A stretch of DNA of 64,000 nt, from NCBI GenBank assembly GCA_009691715.1, contig SIAN01000011.1, positions 1 through 64,000 on the forward strand, written 5' to 3'. The notes beneath the pieces were generated by a model. The model was not told where the DNA came from. It did not search any database and worked only from the letters and a program-made list of their open reading frames with translations. The DNA is from Planctomycetota bacterium (GTDB lineage Bacteria > Planctomycetota > B15-G4 > SIAN01). Shown here piece after piece: positions 51,792 to 60,066 of the stretch. Numbering within the stretch: position 1 is the first letter of the stretch; each line of letters opens with the position of its first letter. The translations under genes were made by a program, and so were the position numbers.

Positions 51792-54493
51792 TGCGAAACG
51801 CGACACTCTCGCCCGCGCGCCGCGTCGGTTTCGCCGCTGTTGGCTCAACGCTGCTGCTTTCAGTGGCGGTGGTGGCGGCGGTTGGTTGGCGCGCGCGAGT
51901 AACTCAGGCACCGATGCCGATTCGGTTGTGGGAGAAGGCTCTGGACGATCCGCTGGCGTTGCGGTGGACGTCAGAGCCGGCAGAGACGCGCGCCGAAACA
52001 CTGCGCAGCTGGCATTTCGACCGCGGTAACTCCGGCTGGCTCATCCTCGATGAGCAGGCTCGTCTCGCCCACGGCGGCGGTGGCGACGACGCTTGGCGCC
52101 CCAGACCGCTCAGTGCCGCTGTCGCCGACCGCCACGCGACGCGCTTTCCGACCGCACGCGGCGCCTTGATCACGGCGCTGCCGATGGCGGCACAGCGTCT
52201 CCTACGGGTCGTCGCACGAGTGCGGCGCGCTCCCACTCCGCCAGGCGCAGCCGAACCACCGAGCGATCGGGCGATGTCGCGTCTCTATGTGCAACCGACG
52301 CTGCATGCGATCCGGCTCGAGCGCGAGCTCGCCAGCCGTTCGTACCTCGAGATCGCGCTCGACCCGAGCGTGCAGATCCTCGAGGAGCCACTGCTCGGAA
52401 GTGCTGCCGCACCTTCCGACGGCGAGTTTCACGACCTCGTCGTGACGTTGGCGACACCAGGGGGAACGCAAGGTCTCACGCTGCTCTTCGGCGCCGGCGA
52501 TGGCAGCTGCGCGGCGGCCGTCGACCTCGAAAGCGTCCGGATCGAGGAACTGCCGTTGCGCGAACGGCTGGCGCTCGACACGCTCCCCGGCGCGCGCGAT
52601 GAAAAGACCTTGAAGTCCGATGACGCACTGGCGGCCGAACTCGGTGTGCTGGCGCCGCCAGATCGGACACGCCCGATGCTGCGCAAGGTCGAACATCTGC
52701 TCGAGCAGCGCGACGCTGTCCTGCTGCCGCCGCCTTCAACCTGCGCGATCGAGATCGAATTAGAGGCGGGCGAGTGGCAGCTCGAATACGGTATCGCGCG
52801 CGTCCATGAGGCCCGTCGCAGCTTCGCGCGCTGCGACTACAGGGTCGCGCTGCGTTGTTCGATCGACGGTTCGGTGCTGAGTGAGCAAGTGACCTGCCTC
52901 GCTGCCGGAAACGACGCCGCTGGCTGGTTCGATCGCACGGCCTCGATCGATGTCGAGCGACCGTCGCGGCTGAAGATCGAGTTCGCCGTCGACCGGGGGA
53001 ACAATTGCGACGACATCGTGGCGATCGGCGCGCCTCTCCTGCGTCGGCGCGGCCGATGCGATGGGCGCCGCAACCTCATCATCGTGTCCCTCGACACCGT
53101 CCGTGCCGACCATCTAAGCGCTCATGGATACCCTCGCCCAACGACTCCGTTTCTCGATCAACTCGCCGCCGAGTCGGCATGGTTCCGCTGTGCTTCGAGC
53201 ACTTCCTCTTACACGTTGCCCGCGCATGCATCCCTTTTCACTGGCCAACATCCGACACGCCATGGCGCGCACTCCGAGAGCGCGGGTCGCAATCGGATCC
53301 GCAGCGATCGATCCGATCTGCTCGCGGTGCAACTGCGTGATGCCGGCTGGCTGACGGCCGCGTTCACCGGCGGCGTTTATCTGCGTGCGAACTTCGGGTT
53401 CGCGCAAGGGTTCGATCGCTACGACATGACCGACTTGGCGTTGCCGCTCGATACGGATCGCGCCCGAAAACTGCCGCGCCCAGGCGACCCAGGATTCAAT
53501 GAGCGCTACCGGCGACAGCGGCCGTGGGAGCATGCTCTCAATTGGATTCGAACGCACGCCGACGCCCCTTTCTTCTTGTTCCTACACACCTACATCGCGC
53601 ACGAGTACGTTGCGTCGCCGGAGCACGAAGCACGGTTCCTCTCCAGCTGCCAGAGCAACCTTGCGCGCGGTGATCTGAGATTCGTCCGCGACCTCACGCT
53701 CACTGCGAAACCGACTGCCGCCGACATGCAGCGCTACATCGACGCCTACGACGCGACGCTCCGCGAAGCGGACGCCCGCATCGGCGAGTTGCTCGAGGTC
53801 CTACGCCAGACCGCGCTCGACGAGCGGACGGTCGTGGTGGTCGTTTCTGACCACGGCGAGGAGTTCCTCGACCACGGCGGCGTCAATCACGGAAGGACGC
53901 TGTACGAGGAGATGGTGCGGGTGCCACTGCTGATGCGGGTGCCTGGGTCGCTTCCGCGAGAAATCGACGCGCCGGTCTCCCTGCTCGACGTCTCACCGAC
54001 GTTGGTCGAGCTGTTCGGCCTCGCGGCCACGCACCCGCAGGACGGACGGTCTCTGCTCGCATTGATCGAAGGAGGCGCGCTGCCGCAACGCCCAATCGTC
54101 GCCGAGATTGACCTTGAGCCTAGGAATCGCTGGTCGCTGCGCCGCGAAGGCTCTCGGGTAGGGCTCGATGCTCGCGACGAACGCGCGGCTTCGGCGATCG
54201 CGAAAAGCGGACACCCGCGCGCGCGCGGTCGCCGAATGACCTTCAACACGGTTGCTGACCCGCGACAGACGCGCGACCTGACTCTTGGGACACCCGAAGA
54301 AGAAGAGGCTGCGGCGGAATTGCTCGATGCGATCGACGGGCAACGCGAAGATGCGCGCGATCGGCGCGAAGCAGCGCGACGAGGACCTACCGAGGAATCA
54401 ACACGCGCCGACCGGTTCGACGTCTTCGGACTCGGCGGTTATGTCCAGATCCCCGAAGGTGACGACGACGCGGCCGGTGAAGACCGGCGCTGA
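51791..54493 (+). CDS. Large sulfatase-fold protein (second of a tandem pair)
   Basis: 900 residues. The ATG shares one base with the previous stop (TGATG), so translation is coupled. A signal or anchor helix (VGFAAVGSTLLLSVAVV) is followed by beta-rich domains, then the sulfatase fold from LIIVSLDTVRADHLSAHG, with nucleophile loop YTLPAHASLF (Thr475, His479) and VVVSDHGEEFLDHGG. It is built like its upstream neighbour, so the pair arose by duplication. The tail after residue 810 is charged and low-complexity. The substrate may be an envelope glycan or phospholipid, which is inferred. Confidence 0.82.
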   Translation: MRNATLSPARRVGFAAVGSTLLLSVAVVAAVGWRARVTQAPMPIRLWEKALDDPLALRWTSEPAETRAETLRSWHFDRGNSGWLILDEQARLAHGGGGDDAWRPRPLSAAVADRHATRFPTARGALITALPMAAQRLLRVVARVRRAPTPPGAAEPPSDRAMSRLYVQPTLHAIRLERELASRSYLEIALDPSVQILEEPLLGSAAAPSDGEFHDLVVTLATPGGTQGLTLLFGAGDGSCAAAVDLESVRIEELPLRERLALDTLPGARDEKTLKSDDALAAELGVLAPPDRTRPMLRKVEHLLEQRDAVLLPPPSTCAIEIELEAGEWQLEYGIARVHEARRSFARCDYRVALRCSIDGSVLSEQVTCLAAGNDAAGWFDRTASIDVERPSRLKIEFAVDRGNNCDDIVAIGAPLLRRRGRCDGRRNLIIVSLDTVRADHLSAHGYPRPTTPFLDQLAAESAWFRCASSTSSYTLPAHASLFTGQHPTRHGAHSESAGRNRIRSDRSDLLAVQLRDAGWLTAAFTGGVYLRANFGFAQGFDRYDMTDLALPLDTDRARKLPRPGDPGFNERYRRQRPWEHALNWIRTHADAPFFLFLHTYIAHEYVASPEHEARFLSSCQSNLARGDLRFVRDLTLTAKPTAADMQRYIDAYDATLREADARIGELLEVLRQTALDERTVVVVVSDHGEEFLDHGGVNHGRTLYEEMVRVPLLMRVPGSLPREIDAPVSLLDVSPTLVELFGLAATHPQDGRSLLALIEGGALPQRPIVAEIDLEPRNRWSLRREGSRVGLDARDERAASAIAKSGHPRARGRRMTFNTVADPRQTRDLTLGTPEEEEAAAELLDAIDGQREDARDRREAARRGPTEESTRADRFDVFGLGGYVQIPEGDDDAAGEDRR

Positions 54494-54503
54494 CGCGCCA
54501 AAC

Positions 54504-55037
54504 TCAGCCGTCGCACCAGCAACTCCAACCGAACCACCACGGTCCAGTGAGCAGTGCGAGCCCTGCGCCGATTGCGGCACCTCGGCCGCGATCATGGAAC
54601 TGCTGGCCAATGACAGCGCCGACTCCGGTATAGACCGCCACCCGCCCGAGCGCATAACCCGGCGTACAGCGCGACGTATGGAAGTGGCCTGTCGAAACGT
54701 AGCGGACCTCACGCTCGACGACGCGCGACGACGACTCGAGCGGCAGGCGCAGTTCGGGCGCCGGCGGCGTGTAGGAACGACGGTCCCCGACCCAGTTCCT
54801 GAACGCCGCGGTCCGCTGTTCCTCAGTGATCGAAGGAGCCACGTCGCGATCGGCGGGCGAAACGACGGGATCGACCATCCGTTGCGGCGCGGGTGCCGGC
54901 GCGAACTTCGGCGCGGGCGCGATCACCGTCGGTGTTTCCTCAACGCCGGCAGGCAACCGCGTGATGGTCGTCGACTTGCAACCGACCGCGGCGGCAAGTA
55001 CCAGCGCACACCATCCGCGAATCATGACTTGCGCCAT
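54504..55037 (-). CDS. Glycine-zipper outer-membrane lipoprotein
   Basis: 177 residues from the ATG at 55037, with GGGAG 7 bases upstream. Lipobox AAAVGC with Cys20. The mature N-terminus is Pro-rich (APAPKFAPAPAPQ); the C-terminus has glycine-zipper helices (GVGAVIGQQFHDRGRGAAIGAGLALLTG), a motif of outer-membrane-associated lipoproteins. Last gene of the LpoB operon and convergent with the second sulfatase-fold gene, 10 bases away. Confidence 0.7.
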   Translation of the reverse strand: MAQVMIRGWCALVLAAAVGCKSTTITRLPAGVEETPTVIAPAPKFAPAPAPQRMVDPVVSPADRDVAPSITEEQRTAAFRNWVGDRRSYTPPAPELRLPLESSSRVVEREVRYVSTGHFHTSRCTPGYALGRVAVYTGVGAVIGQQFHDRGRGAAIGAGLALLTGPWWFGWSCWCDG

Positions 55038-55065
55038 CGTCAACTCCCGCGCAATCGCCTCGCGA

Positions 55066-55479
55066 TCACTTCTCTCCGGCTTTCGCCGTCCTTACTTGAA
55101 CGTGGAAGCGGGTCGCCGCATTCGACAACGACTCACACGCGAAGTCCTTCGACTGCCCGCCCGAAATCAGGACGTGCTCGAACGGCGTCTCGCGCTCGAC
55201 GGCGAAGTTGGCGTCGTCTTTGAACGTCCACGCCATCTGAACATGCAGATCACTCGCGGTCTTGTTGACCAACCGGAGCTGCGCCCGCAGCCGGCCATCT
55301 GCGAGCTTCTGGGCACGGTGGTCCTGGAGCTCGAGCGCCCATTTCACTTCGTCGTCCATCACAACCAGCGTCGTTGCATCGACGGCGGAGACGCGATCCG
55401 CTGGTTTCTCCTGCGCCTGAAACGGGGGGCCTCCACAGGCGGAGAGCAGGCAAAGAGCGAACACCACTGCGTATTTCAT
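55066..55479 (-). CDS. YcfL-like (DUF1425) lipoprotein
   Basis: 137 residues from the ATG at 55479, starting MKYAVVFALCLLSACGG with lipobox Cys15. The mature domain has the beta-sandwich pattern LRAQLRLVNKTASDLHVQMAW and a YcfL-like ending SLSNAATRFHVQVRTAK. YcfL sits beside LpoB in enterobacteria, and the same neighbourhood here supports the call. Likely periplasmic. Confidence 0.7.
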   Translation of the reverse strand: MKYAVVFALCLLSACGGPPFQAQEKPADRVSAVDATTLVVMDDEVKWALELQDHRAQKLADGRLRAQLRLVNKTASDLHVQMAWTFKDDANFAVERETPFEHVLISGGQSKDFACESLSNAATRFHVQVRTAKAGEK

Positions 55480-55489
55480 GGTCAGCACC

Positions 55490-56629
55490 TCATCGAAGGA
55501 CACGCTGATAGACCAGCACGTCACCTTGGGGCGGAACCGTGATCTCCTGGATCACCGGACCAGCGACCCTCCATCCTGAAGATGGCCGGACCTCGATCCG
55601 ATGCACGCCTGGAGTCAGTGCACTGCGGAAGAGTTGCACTTCATGCGGGAGGCTCGTCCAGTGCCGCGTGTCGGCTTCTGCGCGAACGGCGAGAGACGTG
55701 AGCAGTAGCGCCACACCGACGACGAGCATCCCATTCTGGTGCTTGCGCGACATGTCGTCGGCCAGGACCAGCGCGCCGACACCCGCAGCGCCCATCCCCG
55801 ATTTCACCGCTGACTTGGTCTCGAGCACCGAATCGAACGCGCGCCCACCGCGGGTCGTCGCCTGAACGTACACGTCACCCGCCCTATCGGCACGCCCCAA
55901 CAGCGCGTCGTCGGCCAAGATCTCGATGGCAGTCGGAACTTCTGCGTGCGCGACGAAGCGCGTCAGTTCGCCGTGCGCGCCCGCGTTCACCTTCGTCGGG
56001 CCACGCCCGACATCGATCAGCACCACCACGTTTCCATCGTTTGCGGCAGAGAACGCGTTGCAGAAAGGCTGCAAATCGCGGGCTGCCGCGAAGCTGCGAG
56101 CCGCCATCTCAGACTCGCCAATTTGACGGTAACTCAGTCCTTCGAGGAAAAGCGCGGGCGGGAAGTCGCAGTCGAATCTGTCGTCGCCGCGACTCGAGTC
56201 GACAAAAATCGCGTTCTTGAACCCCGCCAACGCATTGTCATGCACGCCGCGCAGATAGTTGACGATGCCGAGGTAGTACGAGTTCATCGCCCGCTCGTAA
56301 GGATCGCCTCGCCACTGCTTCGACGCCTCCGATCCGATGATCGCGCCAACCGTGTCGGCGCCGTCGGCCGAAAGCGACTCCATCAAATACCAAGCTTCCT
56401 CGAAGCGTCGCGACGCAGCGCCAAGGTCGCGAGCTTCGAGATCGAGGACCCCGAGCTCATTCAAGTAGAGCGCGCGGCTATCGGAATCGTCAGCGAGTCG
56501 CTGGTCGAGCTCGGCGCGCGCGCGGATCGGGTCGCCCGAGTACCAAGCGCGCCCAGCCGGTTCCGACCCGGGTGAAGCACAAGCTGCCGCCAATATCGCC
56601 ACCAGCAGAGCTGCCGCCAGCCGTACCAC
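55490..56629 (-). CDS. COG3014-like TPR lipoprotein
   Basis: 379 residues from a GTG at 56629. Lipobox LAAACASP with Cys17. TPR-like helices occupy about 30-190, with the conserved WRGDPYERAMNSYYLGIVNYLRG, then VVVLIDVGRGPTKV and a later membrane-like helix (GMLVVGVALLLTSLAV). These match COG3014 proteins, which sit next to LpoB and YcfL in several Gram-negative lineages. The role is unknown; envelope or peptidoglycan synthesis support is inferred from the neighbours. Confidence 0.72.
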   Translation of the reverse strand: MVRLAAALLVAILAAACASPGSEPAGRAWYSGDPIRARAELDQRLADDSDSRALYLNELGVLDLEARDLGAASRRFEEAWYLMESLSADGADTVGAIIGSEASKQWRGDPYERAMNSYYLGIVNYLRGVHDNALAGFKNAIFVDSSRGDDRFDCDFPPALFLEGLSYRQIGESEMAARSFAAARDLQPFCNAFSAANDGNVVVLIDVGRGPTKVNAGAHGELTRFVAHAEVPTAIEILADDALLGRADRAGDVYVQATTRGGRAFDSVLETKSAVKSGMGAAGVGALVLADDMSRKHQNGMLVVGVALLLTSLAVRAEADTRHWTSLPHEVQLFRSALTPGVHRIEVRPSSGWRVAGPVIQEITVPPQGDVLVYQRVLR

Positions 56630-56666
56630 ATTCGTCCCCTAGCGCTCGATCCGGTCGCCGTCGTGC

Positions 56667-57272
56667 TCAGCGGTAAATCACGCCCTTCTCGCCGAGCTTC
56701 TTCCACTTGTGATCATCCTGCCAGAGCACCGCCCCCGTCTCCGCATCCGTCAGTCGGAATGTTGCGACGATGTAGTCGGAATCGAGGGTGCCATCACTCT
56801 TGCTGATCGACTTGAGCGTGCCGAACAAGAAAAGGTCCGTGCCAAGCGGGGCGGCAGCAAGGTTCGGTTGGCCACTCCCGTCCGTCGGCACGCTGACCGC
56901 TCCGGATCGCTTCAACTGACGTTCGCGCTGGATCGCTTCCCAATTCTCGCGATCGATGAATTGGACCCGCCCACCAGAATTCTGGATCAGAACCGTCATG
57001 ATCTCGTCGACGATGATCGAGTCATTGATCGGGAATCGCGTCTCGTTCTTCGGGTCTTGCACGACCACGTACGGCGTCCCGCGCGCGAAGACGCGATCCA
57101 TCGCGAGCACGGATCGCGCGATTTTGTCGGCAGTCGCGCGGACATCGGCTGAGTCGATGCCGGTGCCACCGATCGCATCGTCCTGATCTGGATCGATCCT
57201 CTGTGTCGGCGTCCCGCAGGCCGTTGCCAAGAACACGCCAATCACAGTCGCCAGCCGCCAAGTTGTTCTCAT
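56667..57272 (-). CDS. lpoB: Penicillin-binding protein activator LpoB-like lipoprotein
   Basis: 201 residues from the ATG at 57272, with GAGGAG 8 bases upstream. Lipobox FLATACG with Cys19. The mature domain shows IDSADVRATADKI, TPYVVVQDPKNETRFPINDS and GGRVQFIDRENWEAI, matching LpoB, the outer-membrane lipoprotein that activates PBP1b. It heads a four-gene operon with COG3014-like, YcfL-like and glycine-zipper genes. Spacing to the next gene is 37 bases. Confidence 0.78.
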   Translation of the reverse strand: MRTTWRLATVIGVFLATACGTPTQRIDPDQDDAIGGTGIDSADVRATADKIARSVLAMDRVFARGTPYVVVQDPKNETRFPINDSIIVDEIMTVLIQNSGGRVQFIDRENWEAIQRERQLKRSGAVSVPTDGSGQPNLAAAPLGTDLFLFGTLKSISKSDGTLDSDYIVATFRLTDAETGAVLWQDDHKWKKLGEKGVIYR

Positions 57273-57472
57273 CGAAGCGTCTCCTCTTCTACGCACCCTT
57301 CACAACCTCCCGAGTGACCGAGAAACCGTCGGCGGAACTTGCGCGATCGATTGAGTTCGGCCGTCGAACTGATCATGACTGCACTTCCGCCTTCAGAGTT
57401 GGAAGCGATCCATCAGTGTTCTCGCAGAGTCGGCAACGATGCCGGCCTTGCGGGCCCGACGCAAAAGCAAAC

Positions 57473-57500
57473 AGGGGGCGGCGCTTGCGCACCGCCCCCT
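57473..57500 (-). terminator. Rho-independent terminator of the duplicated secreted-protein gene
   Basis: AGGGGGCGG pairs with CCGCCCCCT (9-bp stem, 10-base loop). Read on the minus strand it is followed by TGTTTGCTTTTGC, a T-rich run. It lies 61 bases after the stop of the gene at 57562 and ahead of the LpoB operon promoter. Confidence 0.75.
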
Positions 57501-57561
57501 GCCAACTTGCAGTCTTTCCTCTCCGAAGAGAGGTCAAACCCAGGCCGCGAAACTGACTAGG

Positions 57562-59190
57562 TCAGTTCCACTCGACCCGCATCATCCAGTTCGCGCCCGT
57601 GAACGCGATCGCCGGCGTCGCGAAACCATCTTGCGTAAAGTAGCTCGAGGTGTTCGGGATCGTCGTGCAAGTGTCGAGCGGACCGGCGTCATCCGCGCCA
57701 TCCGTGTCTGACCCGATCCAGGTGCACGTGTCGCCACTCGCCCACTGCATCGCAACATGGCCGTTGGCCAAGCCCGACAGAGCGGTCGAGGTCGACGTCG
57801 CAACGTCCGGGAAGTCATACGTCGTGGCCGGATAGCTGAAGTCCGCCGAGTTGACCGCCATCGACAGGACCGTCGACGTCGCCACCACGTTCGCGAAATC
57901 CGGCGCGCCCACATCAACCGTGCTCGCCTCGTAGAGACCGACCGACGTCCACGACGGGCCGGTCGAGGTGCCCGTGCCGCAGAAGTCCCACGACGCGGCC
58001 TGCACCGACAGAACATTAGTGACCGCGCAGGTGCCGCCCGTGTTCGGGTCGATCATCGTGCCAATATTGACGTTGAAATAGTCCTGCGAGCCGGCCGGGT
58101 TCTGGACCTTCCAGATCGTGCCGTCCATCGAACCGTCATCCGCCTGACCGAAGCAGACGCACGGATTGCAACTCGCGTCGGTCGTGATGTTGACCGTCAC
58201 AGCGTTCGTCGCCTTGACCTTTCCGTGGCCGATCTTATTCAGGTCGCAGTTGTCGAGGTAGAAGCCCTGCACGTCGAACGAAACGCCGGCCGGGATGCAC
58301 GGACCGGTGGACGGGTCGGAGATGAAGTCGCCGAGCGTGCCCTGCTTGCTGTCCGCGATCGGGGAGCCGTTCTCGTAGCCCGTGGCCAAAACGAACGGCG
58401 GCACCTGGAAGAACGGATAGCCCGGAATCGTGACGCCCTGGATGTAGAGCGTCGGCTGAATCGCGCAGTTCGACCAGAGGGTCGCACTCAAGAAGCCGGT
58501 CTGTGTGACGTCGACAGTGCCCGTGGCGTTGTTCACAGTCATGTACGCCGAGCCCGTGCCCGTGTTGACCGTGCCGATCACGCGAATCATCAAATCCCAA
58601 CCCGTCAACTTCACGCCAACGGTCGAGTAATTGTTGATCGAGAAGTACGCATGGTTGTCGGGAGCGCTGTTGTCGCCGCACAGCCAGAGGGCGGAGTCGC
58701 CCGTGAGGCAGGTCGTGACACCGTGAACGCCGCCCGAGCCGACGGTGACGTCCGGCAGGTCGTAACCGACCAGCGACGTGCAATAGCCGGCAGCGGGTCC
58801 CGGCACGCCCGTGATCGTCACCGTGCCGCTGAGCGATCCGAGGATCGAAAGCGGAGCGTTGATGTCAGGCGTCGTGCCGAGCGAGTCAACGATGCTGTCC
58901 GGGGCGAGCATGACGTACTTCAGGCCGATCGGCGACCCAGAGGACGACTGATACGTCTGGAGAGCGATCCCCGTGACGTCCATGCCGCCCGCCAAGAGGT
59001 CGAAATCCTGGCTGAACGCATCACCAGCACCGGTCGGATACGAAACCTTCCAAGACGTCTCCGCGCCGGCATCGTCGAAGAAGATCGACTGAGACTGGCC
59101 GAGACCACCCACCGGCGGGACCGGAATCGTCTGGGCGGTGGCAACCGCCGAGAGACCCAGAACCGCGAGGGAAGCGAACCACTTCCGCAT
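57562..59190 (-). CDS. Secreted protein with two tandem copies of one domain
   Basis: 542 residues. A signal peptide (MRKWFASLAVLGLSAVATAQ) is followed by two related halves: residues about 35-206 and 347-542 share WKVSYPTGAGDAF and WKVQNPAGSQDYF, then YDLPDV and YDFPDV, then end GWDLMIRV and ANWMMRVEW. The composition is acidic, Gly/Thr/Ser-rich and poor in Lys, like surface or S-layer proteins. A perfect AGGAGG lies 7 bases before the ATG, and its own terminator follows, so it is monocistronic and probably highly expressed. No family recognised. Confidence 0.72.
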   Translation of the reverse strand: MRKWFASLAVLGLSAVATAQTIPVPPVGGLGQSQSIFFDDAGAETSWKVSYPTGAGDAFSQDFDLLAGGMDVTGIALQTYQSSSGSPIGLKYVMLAPDSIVDSLGTTPDINAPLSILGSLSGTVTITGVPGPAAGYCTSLVGYDLPDVTVGSGGVHGVTTCLTGDSALWLCGDNSAPDNHAYFSINNYSTVGVKLTGWDLMIRVIGTVNTGTGSAYMTVNNATGTVDVTQTGFLSATLWSNCAIQPTLYIQGVTIPGYPFFQVPPFVLATGYENGSPIADSKQGTLGDFISDPSTGPCIPAGVSFDVQGFYLDNCDLNKIGHGKVKATNAVTVNITTDASCNPCVCFGQADDGSMDGTIWKVQNPAGSQDYFNVNIGTMIDPNTGGTCAVTNVLSVQAASWDFCGTGTSTGPSWTSVGLYEASTVDVGAPDFANVVATSTVLSMAVNSADFSYPATTYDFPDVATSTSTALSGLANGHVAMQWASGDTCTWIGSDTDGADDAGPLDTCTTIPNTSSYFTQDGFATPAIAFTGANWMMRVEWN

Positions 59191-60066
59191 GCGAGAACCT
59201 CCTGAAAATGAACGAAACTTGACTTGGGCACCGGCTGATTTCGGTCAGCTGGAATCCCGGGGAAAAACTCGCGAACCAGATTTTCGAGCAAGCCCGGCGG
59301 TCTGGAACGCTCGCCACCCTCGGTTGTTGATCACGTTGCTTTGGGCGTCGTCTGGATTTTTTCTTCGGGACCAGACGCTCAACTTCCCCGATCGAGTACT
59401 TCACCCTACTTTCGACCTAGGCTGGGACAAGAAGCCCCAAGCCGCGGAACTGTATCCCGGTTTTCTGTCTCGTCAAGCCGCCTCCGGGCGCTTGTTTTCG
59501 GTCGGCAACCGAGTGATCCTTGCCTTGCGCTTCGTAACGGTCGAGTTCCCGAACTCTGCTCGTCGGTCTGACGCAAAAAGTCTCAAGTGCGGTTCCATCG
59601 TCCGATCGGCCGCTAATATTTTCGCCCCCCCCGGGACTGCGCGATGATCGTCATCCTCGAATTCGAATTCTGCCAACCACTGCCGAAGGTGAAGCCAAAC
59701 TTCGTGGGGCACGGACCCCTCAGCTACTGTTGACCGTTTAGTGCTGTATCAGCGCTTCAGTAACCTCGATCGCTTCGACGCGTTTTGGGGTTAGAAACGT
59801 GGAACATCCCCCGGCCTTGCCGCCACTAAGGGGCTGTCCAACCGCCTGCTCGCTCGCAGGCTTGCCGGTACCGATCCCATCGAAGCGCCTGCGGTTCTGG
59901 TTCCGCGCACTAACGTCGCGGGGTCAGAACTGTCGATCCAGTCCTCCGTATCGCAGCGGATGCGGGATCGTCAGCGCGGCTGATGGGTGCTTGAGTGTGC
60001 TCGTCGGACGTGCGCAGCCCACCTTCCGCGTTTTGCGGAAGACCTCGTTTCCATGAGGGCTGCACG
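59191..60066. promoter_or_regulatory. Long divergent intergenic region with several hairpins
   Basis: 876 bases, by far the longest gap here, between two divergent secreted-protein genes. It is less GC-rich and contains CTTCCGC-GTTTT-GCGGAAG at 60023-60041 (just before the CarboxypepD-like gene's ribosome site), GCCTGC-TCGCTC-GCAGGC at 59844-59861, and GAGTTC-CC-GAACTC at 59543-59556. Further repeats are CGTCTGG/CCAGACG at 59349-59377 and GCTGA/TCAGC at 59234-59249. No convincing coding frame, tRNA or transposase remnant is visible. It must hold both promoters and possibly structured leaders or a small RNA. Confidence 0.45.

Noticed and set aside
59473..59712. 79-codon minus-strand frame in the long gap
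   Set aside because: No ribosome site, no recognisable domain and mixed composition; treated as non-coding.
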